64,000 bases of DNA from contig NZ_FYDJ01000002.1 of the NCBI RefSeq assembly GCF_900187425.1, positions 248,001 through 312,000 of the forward strand, in the 5' to 3' direction. The notes below the pieces were generated by a model. That model saw nothing but the letters and a program-made list of their open reading frames with translations, did no database searches and was not told the origin of the DNA. Below are positions 27,140 to 36,334 of this stretch, one piece after another. The position numbers and the translations under genes were made by a program. Position 1 is the first letter of the stretch. Each line of letters opens with the position of its first letter. The stretch comes from Pseudomonas sp. Irchel s3h14. Lineage in GTDB: Bacteria; Pseudomonadota; Gammaproteobacteria; Pseudomonadales; Pseudomonadaceae.

Positions 27140-29104
27140 GTGAGCGAACTCATTCGCGTACCTGACATCGGCAGCGGTGAAGGTGAAGTAATCGAACTAT
27201 TTGTGAAAGTCGGCGACCGTGTGGAAGCCGACCAGAGCATCCTGACGCTTGAGTCGGACAAGGCGAGCATGGAAATCCCTGCTCCCAAGGCCGGCATCGT
27301 CAAAAGCATCAAAGTGAAGCTGGGCGATCGCCTGAAAGAAGGCGACGAACTGCTGGAGCTGGAAGTCGAAGGTGCCGCTGCTGCGGCCCCTGCGGCTGCC
27401 GCTGCGCCAGCTGCCAAAGCTGAAGCGAAACCGGCTGCTGCTCCTGCTCCGGCAGCAGCTGCACCGGCCGCTGCTCCCGCTGCTGCAACCACCCTGCAAG
27501 TGCACGTGCCGGACATCGGCTCGTCGGGCAAGGCCCAGATCATCGAGATCCAGGTCAAGGTCGGCGACACCGTCGAGGCTGATCAGTCGCTGATCACCCT
27601 GGAATCCGACAAGGCCAGCATGGAAATCCCTTCGCCCGCCGCTGGCGTGGTTGAAAGCATCAGCGTCAAGCTCAATGACGAAGTCGGCACTGGCGACCTG
27701 ATTCTGGCCCTGAAAGTGGCAGGTGCCGCGGCACCGGCTGCGGCCGCGCCAGCTCAGGCGGCGGCACCTGCTGCCGCTGCTCCAGCGCCAGCCGCTGCGG
27801 CCCCGGCTGCACCGGTTGCCGACAGCGTTCAGGACATTCATGTCCCGGACATCGGCTCTTCGGGCAAGGCCAAGATCATCGAAGTCCTGGTCAAGGCCGG
27901 CGACACCGTTGAAGCCGATCAGTCGCTGATCACCCTGGAATCCGACAAGGCGAGCATGGAAATTCCATCGCCTGCCGCTGGCGTGGTGGAAAGCGTTTCC
28001 ATCAAGCTGGATGACGAAGTCGGTACCGGCGACCTGATCCTTAAGCTGAAAGTCAAAGGCGTTGCGCCTGCTGCTGCCCCGGCTCCGGCCGCTGCTGCAC
28101 CGAGTGCTCCAGCGCCAGCCGCTGCTGCACCTGCCGCAGCCGCACCTGCTGCTGCCCCGGTTGCGGCTCCAGCCAAGCCTGGCGCCAAGGTTCACGCCGG
28201 CCCAGCCGTGCGTCAACTGGCTCGCGAGTTCGGCGTCGAGCTGAACGCCGTCGGCGCCAGCGGTCCGCACGGTCGCATCCTGAAAGAAGACGTGCAGGTT
28301 TACGTCAAAGCCATGATGCAGAAGGCCAAGGAAGCACCGGCCGCTGCTGCTGGCGCAACCGGCGGCGCGGGCATCCCGTCGATTCCGGTCGTGGACTTCA
28401 GTCGCTTCGGTGAAACCGAAGAAGTGCCGATGACCCGCCTGATGCAAATCGGCGCGTCGAGCCTGCATCGCAGCTGGCTGAACATTCCGCACGTGACTCA
28501 GTTCGATTCGGCTGATATCACCGACCTGGAAGCGTTCCGTATCGCTCAGAAAGCCGTTGCAGAGAAGGCCGGCGTCAAGCTGACCATCCTGCCGCTGCTG
28601 CTCAAGTCCTGCGCGCACCTGCTCAAGGAACTGCCGGACTTCAACAGTTCGCTGGCACCAAGCGGCAAGGCGATCATCCGCAAGAAGTACGTGAACATCG
28701 GCTTCGCCGTCGACACCCCTGAAGGCCTGCTGGTACCGGTCATCAAGAACGTCGACCAGAAGAGCCTGTTGCAACTGGCAGCCGAAGCCGCCGTGCTGGC
28801 CGCCAAAGCCCGCGACAAAAAGCTCACCGCTGACGACATGCAAGGCGCCTGTTTCACCATTTCCAGCCTCGGCCACATTGGCGGCACCGGCTTCACGCCG
28901 ATCGTCAACGCGCCGGAAGTGGCGATCCTCGGTGTATCCAAGGCAACCATCCAGCCAGTCTGGGACGGCAAAGCCTTCCAGCCGAAACTGATGCTGCCAC
29001 TGTCGCTGTCCTACGATCACCGTGTGATCAACGGCGCCGCTGCTGCACGCTTCACCAAGCGTCTAAGCGAGCTGCTGGCGGACATCCGCACCATCCTGCT
29101 GTAA
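27140..29104 (+). CDS. aceF: Dihydrolipoyllysine acetyltransferase, E2 of pyruvate dehydrogenase
   Basis: AceF forms the core of the pyruvate dehydrogenase complex and transfers acetyl groups to CoA. The 654-residue protein has three N-terminal lipoyl domains, each with the lipoylation motif SDKASMEIP (near residues 40, 158 and 272), joined by long flexible Ala/Pro linkers. The E1/E3-binding domain follows (VHAGPAVRQLAREFGVEL, near 350), then the catalytic domain ending in SYDHRVINGAAAARF, where His and Asn are the active-site positions as in Azotobacter-type E2. The start is GTG 27140 with GAGGAG before it. The internal repeats are very similar at the DNA level, so repeat number could change by recombination. 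Confidence 0.97.
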   Translation: MSELIRVPDIGSGEGEVIELFVKVGDRVEADQSILTLESDKASMEIPAPKAGIVKSIKVKLGDRLKEGDELLELEVEGAAAAAPAAAAAPAAKAEAKPAAAPAPAAAAPAAAPAAATTLQVHVPDIGSSGKAQIIEIQVKVGDTVEADQSLITLESDKASMEIPSPAAGVVESISVKLNDEVGTGDLILALKVAGAAAPAAAAPAQAAAPAAAAPAPAAAAPAAPVADSVQDIHVPDIGSSGKAKIIEVLVKAGDTVEADQSLITLESDKASMEIPSPAAGVVESVSIKLDDEVGTGDLILKLKVKGVAPAAAPAPAAAAPSAPAPAAAAPAAAAPAAAPVAAPAKPGAKVHAGPAVRQLAREFGVELNAVGASGPHGRILKEDVQVYVKAMMQKAKEAPAAAAGATGGAGIPSIPVVDFSRFGETEEVPMTRLMQIGASSLHRSWLNIPHVTQFDSADITDLEAFRIAQKAVAEKAGVKLTILPLLLKSCAHLLKELPDFNSSLAPSGKAIIRKKYVNIGFAVDTPEGLLVPVIKNVDQKSLLQLAAEAAVLAAKARDKKLTADDMQGACFTISSLGHIGGTGFTPIVNAPEVAILGVSKATIQPVWDGKAFQPKLMLPLSLSYDHRVINGAAAARFTKRLSELLADIRTILL

Positions 29105-29176
29105 TACCGACCGGCCCTCCTTCACCGGAGGGCCCGTCGCGTTCCACGTTTTCCGAGCGCCACGCTCGTACCTCAA

Positions 29177-29204
29177 CCCCGCCAGTTTGGCGGGGCTTTT
29201 TTTT
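29177..29204 (+). terminator. Rho-independent terminator of aceE-aceF
   Basis: CCCCGCC-AGTTT-GGCGGGG followed by CTTTTTTTT, about 70 bases after the aceF stop. A second hairpin without T-run, GGCCCTCC/GGAGGGCC, precedes it at 29113-29134. Confidence 0.9.
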
Positions 29205-29241
29205 GAAAACCCTCCACCTAATGCCCGAAGGTTCCGTTCGC

Positions 29242-29390
29242 CTGTAGCAGCTGTCGAGCTTGCGAGGCTGCGTTCGGCTGCGCAGCAGTCGTGAATCCGG
29301 CTGACACGGTTTACCTGATGCAACTCAAGTCTGGCTTGACGACTGCTGCGCAGCCGAACGCAGCCTCGCTGGCTCGGCAGCTGCTACAGA
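29242..29390. repeat. Inverted repeat pair, TGTAGCAGCTG family
   Basis: About 55-base arms: CTGTAGCAGCTGTCGAGCTT... with GCTGCGTTCGGCTGCGCAGC at the left, and the reverse complement at the right, separated by about 45 bases. The same sequence family recurs at 35820-35951. It is a second, distinct REPIN-like family. Confidence 0.85.
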
Positions 29391-29579
29391 TCGCATTACG
29401 GCTGAAGTGACTGGCATTACGCCCTCCTCCGAGTGTTATTCCTACATTCATGGCTTACGTCGCCCACAACTCAAGTCCACTTCTACTCGATATTTCTTGC
29501 GAGCTAATAACTAAGCTTAGTCCAACTAATTATCGCTAAACCTTCATCAGCCAATCTTGCTTAGTTAGCATCAATTCGA
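29391..29579. other. AT-rich upstream region of the PhoD-like gene
   Basis: No gene seen. The part from 29495 is unusually AT-rich for this genome and contains a perfect 12-base palindrome ACTAAGCTTAGT (29510-29521), with related TTAGTTAGC sequence near 29565. It may hold the promoter and operator of the gene that follows, but I cannot place hexamers with confidence. Confidence 0.35.
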
Positions 29580-30986
29580 ATGGATTCGAACATGTTCAAA
29601 CCGACTGTCGGCCCTATTATTGGCCACGCAACAACTAACCACGCACGCATCTTTTTGCGTGGCGAACATCAAAACAATGCACCGGTATTTGCAGGCGTTC
29701 GTTATCGCCGGCCCGGTGAAGAGCGCTGGTCCCACGGTGTATTTGCAAAGTTGACGATCTGGCGTGATATGTCCGATGTGATTGCACTCAACGACCTTGC
29801 CACCGATACCGAGTACGAATACCAGGCAGGCTGGTTCAGCCCCATGAGCCCGGTGCACACCGTGGAAACGGTTCAGGAACTGCCGCTGCAATGGCCGCGG
29901 GATACCTACCGGTTTCGCACGCAGTCCAGCAAAGCCACGATTCCACGGGCCTATATCGTCGGTTCATGTCGTTACCTGCGCATGACCGCTGGCGTCCCGT
30001 CTGCACCGCATCTGGGGGATCGAATTTTCGCCTCGATCACGAATCTGGCGCAGCAGGCCGAACCGCCCATCAGCGCCATGTTGATGACCGGCGATCAAAT
30101 CTATGTCGATGACCTGAACGTGATTGCTCCCGACCGGGAATACAAGGAAATACTCAGTAAGTACCGAGCGGCTTTTTCCCAACCCAATATTGCCAAGTTA
30201 ATGTCCAGCGTGCCGACTTACATGATCCTCGACGATCATGAAATTGAAGACAACTGGCCCGCCAACGAAAGTAAGGCCGACGCCTATTTATACAAAAACG
30301 CCATCGCGGCGTATGAGTTGTATCAAGCCAGTCACAGCCCGGCACACAAACTTCTTTCCAACGGGCAAATAGATAGAAAACTGGAACAGTATTGGTATCA
30401 ATTCGCCGAAGGCGATATCGAATGGTTTGTCACTGACAGTCGAACCCGACGCAACCTGTCGGCCAATGATCGACGCATCCTCGACGAAGAGCAGGAACAG
30501 GCTTTGTGCAAATGGCTGATTCACAGCCCGGCCAGGGTGAAGTTCGTGGTCACCAGCGTGATGTTCTACCCCGACCGCAAAGCCCATGGCGATGACGCGT
30601 GGAAGGCCTTTCCCGAACAACGTCTGCGGCTACTGGAGACAATTCGTACACACCGCATCAAGAACGTCTTCTTCGTTTCCGGTGATGTCCACGGCTCTTT
30701 GACGAGTCGTCTGACCCACAGCGAAGACCCGGATTTCGAGGTACACACCATCGTCTCCTCCCCCTTGTACAACAGCAAACTGCTGCCGTACGCCAAGGCC
30801 TCCACCTTCATCCTCGATCAACCATTGGCGCGAACAGCCGCAGGCGACTATCAGCATGAACTGACCAGCCAGGTGGTCAGCCAGGACAACTTTGCCCATT
30901 TGATCGTCGATACTGAACAGGTTCGTGTCAGTTATCACGACCGGGATGGCAAGCCTTTGCAGTCGACCAGCATCCCGCTACGTTGA
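29580..30986 (+). CDS. PhoD-like phosphatase/phosphodiesterase family protein
   Basis: A 468-residue calcineurin-superfamily metallophosphoesterase of the PhoD-like group. An N-terminal beta-rich domain (GPIIGHATTNHARIFLRG) precedes the metal centre, whose ligands are visible in YIVGSCRYLRM, MTGDQIYVDD, ILDDHEIEDNWP and FFVSGDVHGSL. Unlike secreted PhoD alkaline phosphatases it has no Tat or Sec signal peptide, so it should be cytoplasmic. Start codons at 29580 and 29592 (MFKPTVGP) are both possible, and neither has a good ribosome binding site. It stands alone between the aceEF operon and dipA. The substrate is unknown; a phosphodiester or phosphomonoester is inferred from the fold. Confidence 0.85.
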   Translation: MDSNMFKPTVGPIIGHATTNHARIFLRGEHQNNAPVFAGVRYRRPGEERWSHGVFAKLTIWRDMSDVIALNDLATDTEYEYQAGWFSPMSPVHTVETVQELPLQWPRDTYRFRTQSSKATIPRAYIVGSCRYLRMTAGVPSAPHLGDRIFASITNLAQQAEPPISAMLMTGDQIYVDDLNVIAPDREYKEILSKYRAAFSQPNIAKLMSSVPTYMILDDHEIEDNWPANESKADAYLYKNAIAAYELYQASHSPAHKLLSNGQIDRKLEQYWYQFAEGDIEWFVTDSRTRRNLSANDRRILDEEQEQALCKWLIHSPARVKFVVTSVMFYPDRKAHGDDAWKAFPEQRLRLLETIRTHRIKNVFFVSGDVHGSLTSRLTHSEDPDFEVHTIVSSPLYNSKLLPYAKASTFILDQPLARTAAGDYQHELTSQVVSQDNFAHLIVDTEQVRVSYHDRDGKPLQSTSIPLR

Positions 30987-31013
30987 GCCCTTGAGGGCCA
31001 AATGCATTACTTT

Positions 31014-31047
31014 CGGCCCGGCGCTGGAGAAATCTTCGCGCCGGCCG
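31014..31047. other. Strong hairpin after the PhoD-like gene
   Basis: CGGCCCGGCGC and GCGCCGGCCG form a stem of about ten pairs around a 13-base loop, 27 bases after the stop codon. There is no T-run, so a factor-independent terminator is not shown; it may protect the mRNA 3' end. Confidence 0.45.
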
Positions 31048-31180
31048 ACATATTCTTATAGCACTTGGCCTTCATGTCTCTTGTCAGTCAGTGTCGCAAT
31101 GATGCAACCTTGCCGCAGGTAACAGTAAAGAGGGCGAGAGCCCGGCGCGATCAGCCTATTCGAAGTGAGTTTCCTTCCAT

Positions 31181-33874
31181 ATGAAGAGCCAACCCGATGC
31201 CGCCAGCCGTATGGTGGCCGAGGTAGTGACGCAGTTGCCTGTGCCCTCGCGGCTCGGCATGCTTCGTTTCGAACGGCTGAATGAAGCGAGTTGGGCGCTG
31301 CTGTTTCTCGATCCCAATTGCGAACGACAGTTCGGCCTGCCGGCGGTGGAGCTCTGTGCTCTGGTCGGCTCGCCCTACGCCAGCCTGATGGAGCCCGAAG
31401 CCCGTTATCAGCTGCATGACGCGGTTCAGCAACAACTCACCGAAAGCCCGCATTACCTGATCCGCTACACCCTGCACACCGCCGCCGGCTCCTTGAACCT
31501 GCTGGAACTGGGCGAAGCCTACAAACAACACAATCGACACCTGCTGCGCGGCTATCTGCTAGTGGTCGACGGTCTGTTCGAGGGCGAGCAACTGCTGCCG
31601 GCCCTGGACCTAGAAACCCAGAACTCTCGCCTGCAAATCGCCCTGGAACTCAATCAGCGCGCCCAACAGGAACAGCTTCTGCACCTGGATCGGGTGCGCG
31701 CCCAGCAAGACTTGATTCTGCTGCTGACCCGCCAGCGCTATCGCAGCAACAACTCCCTGAAAGAAGCCGCCGAACTGATCACTCGCAGCGCCTGTGACAT
31801 TTACGAAATCGACTGTGCCAGCCTGTGGAACCTCGAAGGTTCACTGCTCGTGCCGATTTCGGCCTATCACCGCGCCAGCCAGGAATACCTGCTGCCGGAG
31901 CCGATCGACGTCAGTAGCTTCCCCGACTACGTGGAAGCCTTGCACACCGGCCGCGCCATCGATGCCCACAACGCCATACGCGACCCGCGCACCCGGGAAA
32001 TGGCCGAACACCTGCGCCCACGCGATGTGAATGCGATGCTCGACGCCAGCATCCGCGTCGATGGCCAAGTGGTCGGCGTACTCTGCCTGGAACAGACCGG
32101 TATGACCCGCGCCTGGCAATCGGACGAAATTGCTTTCGCCGGCGAGTTGGCGGATCAGTTTGCCCAAGTCATCAACAACCACAACCGCCGCACCGCCACC
32201 AGCGCCCTGCACCTGTTCCAGCGTGCGGTAGAGCAAAGCGCCAACGCCTTTTTGCTGGTCAATTGCGATGGCGTGGTGGAATACGTCAACCCGAGCTTCA
32301 CGGCGATCACCCAGTACACCACCGAAGAAGTCCACGGCCAGCGGCTGTCGGAACTGCCGGCACTGGAAAACCTCAGCGAGCTGCTGTTCGACGCGCACTC
32401 GGCGCTGGCCAAGAGCAACAGCTGGCAGGGTGAGTTCAAAAGCCGCCGCAAAAACCTCGAACCCTACTGGGGCCAGTTGTCGATTTCCAAGGTCTACGGC
32501 GACAACCGCGAGCTGACGCATTACATCGGCATTTACGAAGACATCACCCAGACCAAGCTCGCTCAGCAGCGTATCGAGCGTCTGGCGTATACCGATAACC
32601 TGACCAACCTCGGCAACCGCCCGGCATTCATCCGCAACCTCGATGAACGTTTCGCCCGAGACAGCGATACCCCGATCAGCTTGTTGCTGGTGGACATCGA
32701 CAACTTCAAGCGGATCAACGACAGCCTCGGCCACCAGACCGGCGACAAACTGCTGATCAGCCTGGCCCGACGCCTGCGCAACAGCCTGAGCCCGAGCGGT
32801 AGCCTGGCGCGGTTCGCCAGTAACGAATTCGCCGTGCTGCTGGACGACACCGACCTGCGTGCGGGGCAACAGATCGCCAATCAATTGCTGGCGACCCTCG
32901 ACAAGCCGATGTTCGTCGACAACCAGCTGATCAGCGTCACCGGCTCCGTGGGCCTGGCCTGCGCGCCGTTGCACGGTCGCGACCCGCAAACCCTGATGCG
33001 CAACGCCGGCCTCGCGCTGCACAAGGCCAAGGCCAACGGCAAACATCAGGTCCAGGTGTTCACCGAAGCGCTGAACGCCGAGGCCAGCTACAAACTGTTC
33101 GTCGAAAACAACCTGCGCCGCGCCCTGACCCAGAACGAGCTGGACGTGTTCTACCAGCCCAAGCTCTGCCTGCGCAGCGGTCGCCTGTTGGGGATGGAAG
33201 CGCTGCTGCGCTGGAACCACCCGGAAAAAGGCATGATCCGCCCGGACCAGTTCATCAGCGTCGCCGAAGAAACCGGCCTGATCATTCCGATTGGTAAATG
33301 GATCGCCCGCCAGGCCTGCCGCATGAGCAAAGACCTGACCGCCGCTGGCCTGGGCAATCTTCAGGTGGCAATCAACCTGTCGCCCAAGCAGTTCTCCGAT
33401 CCGGACCTGGTGTCGTCCATCGCCAACATCCTCAAAGAAGAAGCGCTGCCGGCAAACCTGCTGGAACTTGAACTCACTGAAGGCCTGCTGCTGGAAGCCA
33501 CCGAAGACACCCACTTGCAGCTCGATCAGCTCAAGCGCCTGGGCCTGACCCTGGCCATGGATGACTTCGGCACCGGTTACTCGTCGCTCAGTTACTTGAA
33601 AAAATTCCCGATCGACATCATTAAGATTGATCGAAGCTTCATCCACGAAATCCCCGACAACCAGGACGACATGGAAATCACCTCCGCGGTGATCGCCATG
33701 GCCCACAACCTGAAACTCAAGGTCGTGGCTGAAGGCATCGAAACCGCCGAGCAGTTGGCGTTCCTGCGCCGTCACCGCTGCGACGTCGGCCAGGGCTACC
33801 TGTTCGACCGGCCGATTCCGGGCACCGAGCTGATCGAAAAGCTCAAGCGCTATCCGCGTGGCCCGATCGCCTGA
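31181..33874 (+). CDS. dipA: Cyclic-di-GMP phosphodiesterase DipA (PAS-GAF-PAS-GGDEF-EAL)
   Basis: An 897-residue multidomain protein that hydrolyses c-di-GMP and, in P. aeruginosa (PA5017), promotes biofilm dispersal and motility. Order: N-terminal PAS-like sensor (about 20-120), GAF-like domain (about 180-345), PAS domain (about 350-460, FLLVNCDGVVEYVNPSF), GGDEF domain (about 465-625) and EAL domain (about 640-890). The GGDEF signature is degenerate, FASNEFAVLL near residue 545, so no cyclase activity is expected. The EAL domain keeps the catalytic set: MEALLRW near 672, then INLSPKQFSD, LELTEGLLLE, MDDFGTGYSSLSYL, and KIDRSFI. No transmembrane segment. msrA follows, separated by a REPIN, as in P. 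aeruginosa. Confidence 0.93.
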   Translation: MKSQPDAASRMVAEVVTQLPVPSRLGMLRFERLNEASWALLFLDPNCERQFGLPAVELCALVGSPYASLMEPEARYQLHDAVQQQLTESPHYLIRYTLHTAAGSLNLLELGEAYKQHNRHLLRGYLLVVDGLFEGEQLLPALDLETQNSRLQIALELNQRAQQEQLLHLDRVRAQQDLILLLTRQRYRSNNSLKEAAELITRSACDIYEIDCASLWNLEGSLLVPISAYHRASQEYLLPEPIDVSSFPDYVEALHTGRAIDAHNAIRDPRTREMAEHLRPRDVNAMLDASIRVDGQVVGVLCLEQTGMTRAWQSDEIAFAGELADQFAQVINNHNRRTATSALHLFQRAVEQSANAFLLVNCDGVVEYVNPSFTAITQYTTEEVHGQRLSELPALENLSELLFDAHSALAKSNSWQGEFKSRRKNLEPYWGQLSISKVYGDNRELTHYIGIYEDITQTKLAQQRIERLAYTDNLTNLGNRPAFIRNLDERFARDSDTPISLLLVDIDNFKRINDSLGHQTGDKLLISLARRLRNSLSPSGSLARFASNEFAVLLDDTDLRAGQQIANQLLATLDKPMFVDNQLISVTGSVGLACAPLHGRDPQTLMRNAGLALHKAKANGKHQVQVFTEALNAEASYKLFVENNLRRALTQNELDVFYQPKLCLRSGRLLGMEALLRWNHPEKGMIRPDQFISVAEETGLIIPIGKWIARQACRMSKDLTAAGLGNLQVAINLSPKQFSDPDLVSSIANILKEEALPANLLELELTEGLLLEATEDTHLQLDQLKRLGLTLAMDDFGTGYSSLSYLKKFPIDIIKIDRSFIHEIPDNQDDMEITSAVIAMAHNLKLKVVAEGIETAEQLAFLRRHRCDVGQGYLFDRPIPGTELIEKLKRYPRGPIA

Positions 33875-33901
33875 CATTCTTCAGTCATTGCACAAAACCC
33901 T

Positions 33902-34004
33902 GTGGGAGCGGGCTTGGTCCGGGCGGCGTTCCGACGAAAGCGGCGTGACCGTCGACATCATTGTTGCCTGACACACCGCCTTCGCGAGCAAGCCCGCTCC
34001 CACA
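33902..34004. repeat. REPIN with one diverged arm
   Basis: The right arm (TTCGCGAGC... to 34003) is canonical, while the left arm (GTGGGAGCGGGCTTGGTCCG) has lost the central TCGC match. It lies in the 210-base spacer between dipA and msrA. Confidence 0.8.
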
Positions 34005-34084
34005 GGGGTAGTGATTAACTTGGCATCATTGGGCACACTGGCAGTCTGTTTATTTACATCTCAACCTGACTGAGGGGACTGATC

Positions 34085-34732
34085 ATGGTCTTGCGCTCGG
34101 AAATTCTGGTGAACAAAAACGTGCTCCCGACTAAAGAACAAGCTCTGCCTGGCCGTGAAACCCCAATGACCGTGCCGGAAAAACACTTCGTCCACGACGC
34201 CCCGCTGCTGGGCCCGTTCGCGATGGACGTGGATTTCGCGATCTTCGGCCTCGGTTGCTTCTGGGGCGCAGAGCGCAAGTTCTGGCAGCGCGATGGCGTG
34301 GTCAGTACGGCGGTGGGTTACGCCGGCGGCTTTACGCCGAACCCGACATATGAAGAAGTCTGCTCGGGCCTGACCGGCCACAGCGAAGTGGTACTGGTGG
34401 TCTACGAGCCGGCAAAAGTCAGCTACGAAGAGCTGCTGAAAATGTTCTGGGAATTGCACAACCCTACTCAGGGCATGCGCCAGGGCAATGACATCGGCAC
34501 GCAGTACCGCTCGGTAATCTACGCCACCAATCCAACTCAGTTGGCAGCCGCCAAGCACAGCGAGCAAGTGTTCCAGGCCGAGTTGACCAAGGCCGGCAAA
34601 GGCACCATCACCACTGAAATCGACGAAGCCCCGACGGTCTACTTTGCCGAGGCTTATCACCAGCAGTACCTGGCGAAAAACCCTGAAGGGTATTGCGGGA
34701 TTGGCGGTACAGGCGTGACTTGCCCGATCTGA
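34085..34732 (+). CDS. msrA: Peptide methionine (S)-sulfoxide reductase
   Basis: MsrA reduces the S-epimer of methionine sulfoxide in proteins, using thioredoxin. The 215-residue protein has the active-site motif [13 protein letters not shown] near residues 55-67, with catalytic Cys in GCFWG, then [42 protein letters not shown] and a C-terminal CGIGG segment that supplies a resolving Cys. ATG 34085 has GAGGGG 8 bases upstream. The order dipA-msrA matches PA5017-PA5018. Its 3' end faces rlmJ across a third-family inverted repeat. Confidence 0.96.
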   Translation: MVLRSEILVNKNVLPTKEQALPGRETPMTVPEKHFVHDAPLLGPFAMDVDFAIFGLGCFWGAERKFWQRDGVVSTAVGYAGGFTPNPTYEEVCSGLTGHSEVVLVVYEPAKVSYEELLKMFWELHNPTQGMRQGNDIGTQYRSVIYATNPTQLAAAKHSEQVFQAELTKAGKGTITTEIDEAPTVYFAEAYHQQYLAKNPEGYCGIGGTGVTCPI

Positions 34733-34741
34733 CACCGCACT

Positions 34742-34851
34742 GATCGTTCCCACGCTCTGCGTGGGAATGCCTCAATGGACGCTCTGCGTCCGCTTCGGCA
34801 GGGACGCGGAGCGTCCCGGGCTGCATTCCCACGCAGAGCGTGGGAACGATC
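34742..34851. repeat. Third-family inverted repeat (GATCGTTCCCACGC), convergent 3' ends
   Basis: The outer arms GATCGTTCCCACGCTCTGCG and their reverse complement enclose an inner inverted repeat GGACGCTC/GAGCGTCC. The element fills the space between the msrA stop (34732) and the rlmJ stop (34854). Copies recur at 53076-53180 and 57659-57765. It may act as a two-way transcript end. Confidence 0.88.
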
Positions 34852-34853
34852 GA

Positions 34854-35693
34854 TCAACTCTCGGCGATCAACCAATCCATCTGCCACCCACCCTGAGTCT
34901 GCCCCAACTTCTTGGACAACCACGGCAGCAACTCACGCAATTCCTCTTCCAGACCCCACGGCGGATTCGCAATCGCCAGCCCCGAGCCATTCAGACTGTT
35001 CGGCGTATCCAGCGGATGCACCAGCAACTCGACCCGCAACAACTTCGGCGCGCCCGTGCCCGCCAGATCCTGATAAAAACGACGCAACATGCGCTGGTCC
35101 TTCACCGGGTACCAGATCGCCGCCACGGTTTGCCGCATCCGGCCAATCGCCTCTTTCAGCGACGCCGCACAACGCTGCATCTCATCCAGCTGCTCGAACG
35201 GCGGATCAATCAACATCACCGCCCGCTTCTCCTGCACCGGCAACATCGCACGCGGCACATGCCAACCTTCGCCCAAGTGAACCTTCACCCGACGGTCGCC
35301 CGCCATGTTGTCCTTGAGCAACACACCGTCTTCCGGGTGCTTCTCGTTAAGCATCACCCGATCCTGCGGCCGCGTCAGGCGTCGCGCCAACTCCGGCGAC
35401 CCCGGGTAATAGCGCAACTGGCCATCCGGGTTCATGTCGTGCAGCACCTTCATGTAATCCGCGGTCAACGCCGGCAGATCCGGCTGATCCCACAAACGCG
35501 CAATACCTTCCAGGTACTCACCGGTACGGCTCGCCTGATCACCCTGCAGGTCATACAGACCAATGCCGGCGTGAGTGTCGAGATAGGCAAACGGCTGCTC
35601 CTTGCGCGACATCAAGGCGATGATGCGGGTCAAAGTCAGGTGTTTGAACACATCGGCGTGATTGCCGGCATGGAAGGCGTGACGATAATTCAT
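34854..35693 (-). CDS. rlmJ: 23S rRNA (adenine2030-N6)-methyltransferase
   Basis: RlmJ methylates A2030 of 23S rRNA with S-adenosylmethionine. The 279-residue length matches the family. The start MNYRHAFHAGNHADVFKHLTL is diagnostic; the SAM site includes LDTHAGIGLYDL, and the catalytic motif is MLIDPPFEQLDE (DPPF) followed by IWYPVKD and the C-terminal NPPWGLEEEL. ATG 35693 is used. It is a single-gene unit converging on msrA. Confidence 0.95.
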   Translation of the reverse strand: MNYRHAFHAGNHADVFKHLTLTRIIALMSRKEQPFAYLDTHAGIGLYDLQGDQASRTGEYLEGIARLWDQPDLPALTADYMKVLHDMNPDGQLRYYPGSPELARRLTRPQDRVMLNEKHPEDGVLLKDNMAGDRRVKVHLGEGWHVPRAMLPVQEKRAVMLIDPPFEQLDEMQRCAASLKEAIGRMRQTVAAIWYPVKDQRMLRRFYQDLAGTGAPKLLRVELLVHPLDTPNSLNGSGLAIANPPWGLEEELRELLPWLSKKLGQTQGGWQMDWLIAES

Positions 35694-35819
35694 GGCTGCT
35701 CCTGCGAAGGGCGGGAAGTTTACCTTGTACGGCGGCGAACGTCAGGACCTCACAGCCGAGCGGGCAGTTGCAGCACTCATAAAGGGAAAAACACACCTCA
35801 GCTAGGCCGCAACACGATC

Positions 35820-35951
35820 TGTAGCAGCTGGCGAAGCCTGCGTTCGGCTGCGCAGCAGTCGTAAAATCAGCACTCGCGATTTTTCAGACACACCGTGCAA
35901 GCAGGGTTTACGACTGCTGCGCAGCCGGACGCAGGCTTCGCCAGCTGCTAC
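35820..35951. repeat. Inverted repeat pair, TGTAGCAGCTG family
   Basis: TGTAGCAGCTGGCGAAGCCT with CGTTCGGCTGCGCAGCAGTC at the left and the reverse complement at the right, about 40 bases apart. It is the second copy of the family seen at 29242. It lies in the 309-base spacer between rlmJ and the small DUF gene; I see nothing else in that spacer. Confidence 0.85.
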
Positions 35952-36002
35952 AAAAACGTGCGTATCAACTTAACTGAACAGCATCAGCGAAAGCCCCCGG
36001 CC

Positions 36003-36326
36003 CTACTCCGAAGACCGCGCCCGCAACCGCCGCCCAAGAACATCCAGCACATCACACCCATCCCGCAACGGAATGGCACAGAGCAAAGCAAAATCACTAA
36101 GAATGAAGGACTGACACTCGATCGAACCACGCATGGACAAGTTTTCCATCACTTGGGTGACGGCGCGAATTCGGTAGTTGGCAGCGTCATACAAAACATC
36201 CAGCGGCGCTTGGGTGTCGACGAACAGGGTTGGCATGTCGTCGCAATTGCTGGTGAGCGCCATGAAGCGGCTTTGGGGATGGGGGGTTGGTTTCTCATAG
36301 GGTGGATCGGGGTGAAGTGTTTTCAT
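36003..36326 (-). CDS. Small Pseudomonas-type protein, DUF3077/DUF6124-like
   Basis: A 107-residue soluble protein starting MKTLHPDPPYEKPTPHPQSR, a proline-rich head, then a compact helical part (MPTLFVDTQAPLDVLYDAANYRIRAVTQ) and a hydrophobic helix (FILSDFALLCAIPLRDGCDVLDVL). The architecture is like the small DUF3077/DUF6124 proteins found in many copies in fluorescens-group genomes; the exact family is uncertain and function unknown. The frame is open far upstream to 36530, but ATG 36326 has AGGA at a usable distance and that upstream stretch is the structured leader described separately. No operon partner. Confidence 0.65.
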   Translation of the reverse strand: MKTLHPDPPYEKPTPHPQSRFMALTSNCDDMPTLFVDTQAPLDVLYDAANYRIRAVTQVMENLSMRGSIECQSFILSDFALLCAIPLRDGCDVLDVLGRRLRARSSE

Positions 36327-36334
36327 CGATTTTA

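Noticed and set aside
27197..28200. Tandem similar segments in aceF considered as a mobile or satellite repeat
   Set aside because: They are the three in-frame lipoyl domains and their linkers.
27197..29020. 607-residue open frame on the minus strand over aceF
   Set aside because: Low-complexity Arg/Ser/Gly protein that mirrors the Ala/Pro linkers and lipoyl repeats of aceF.
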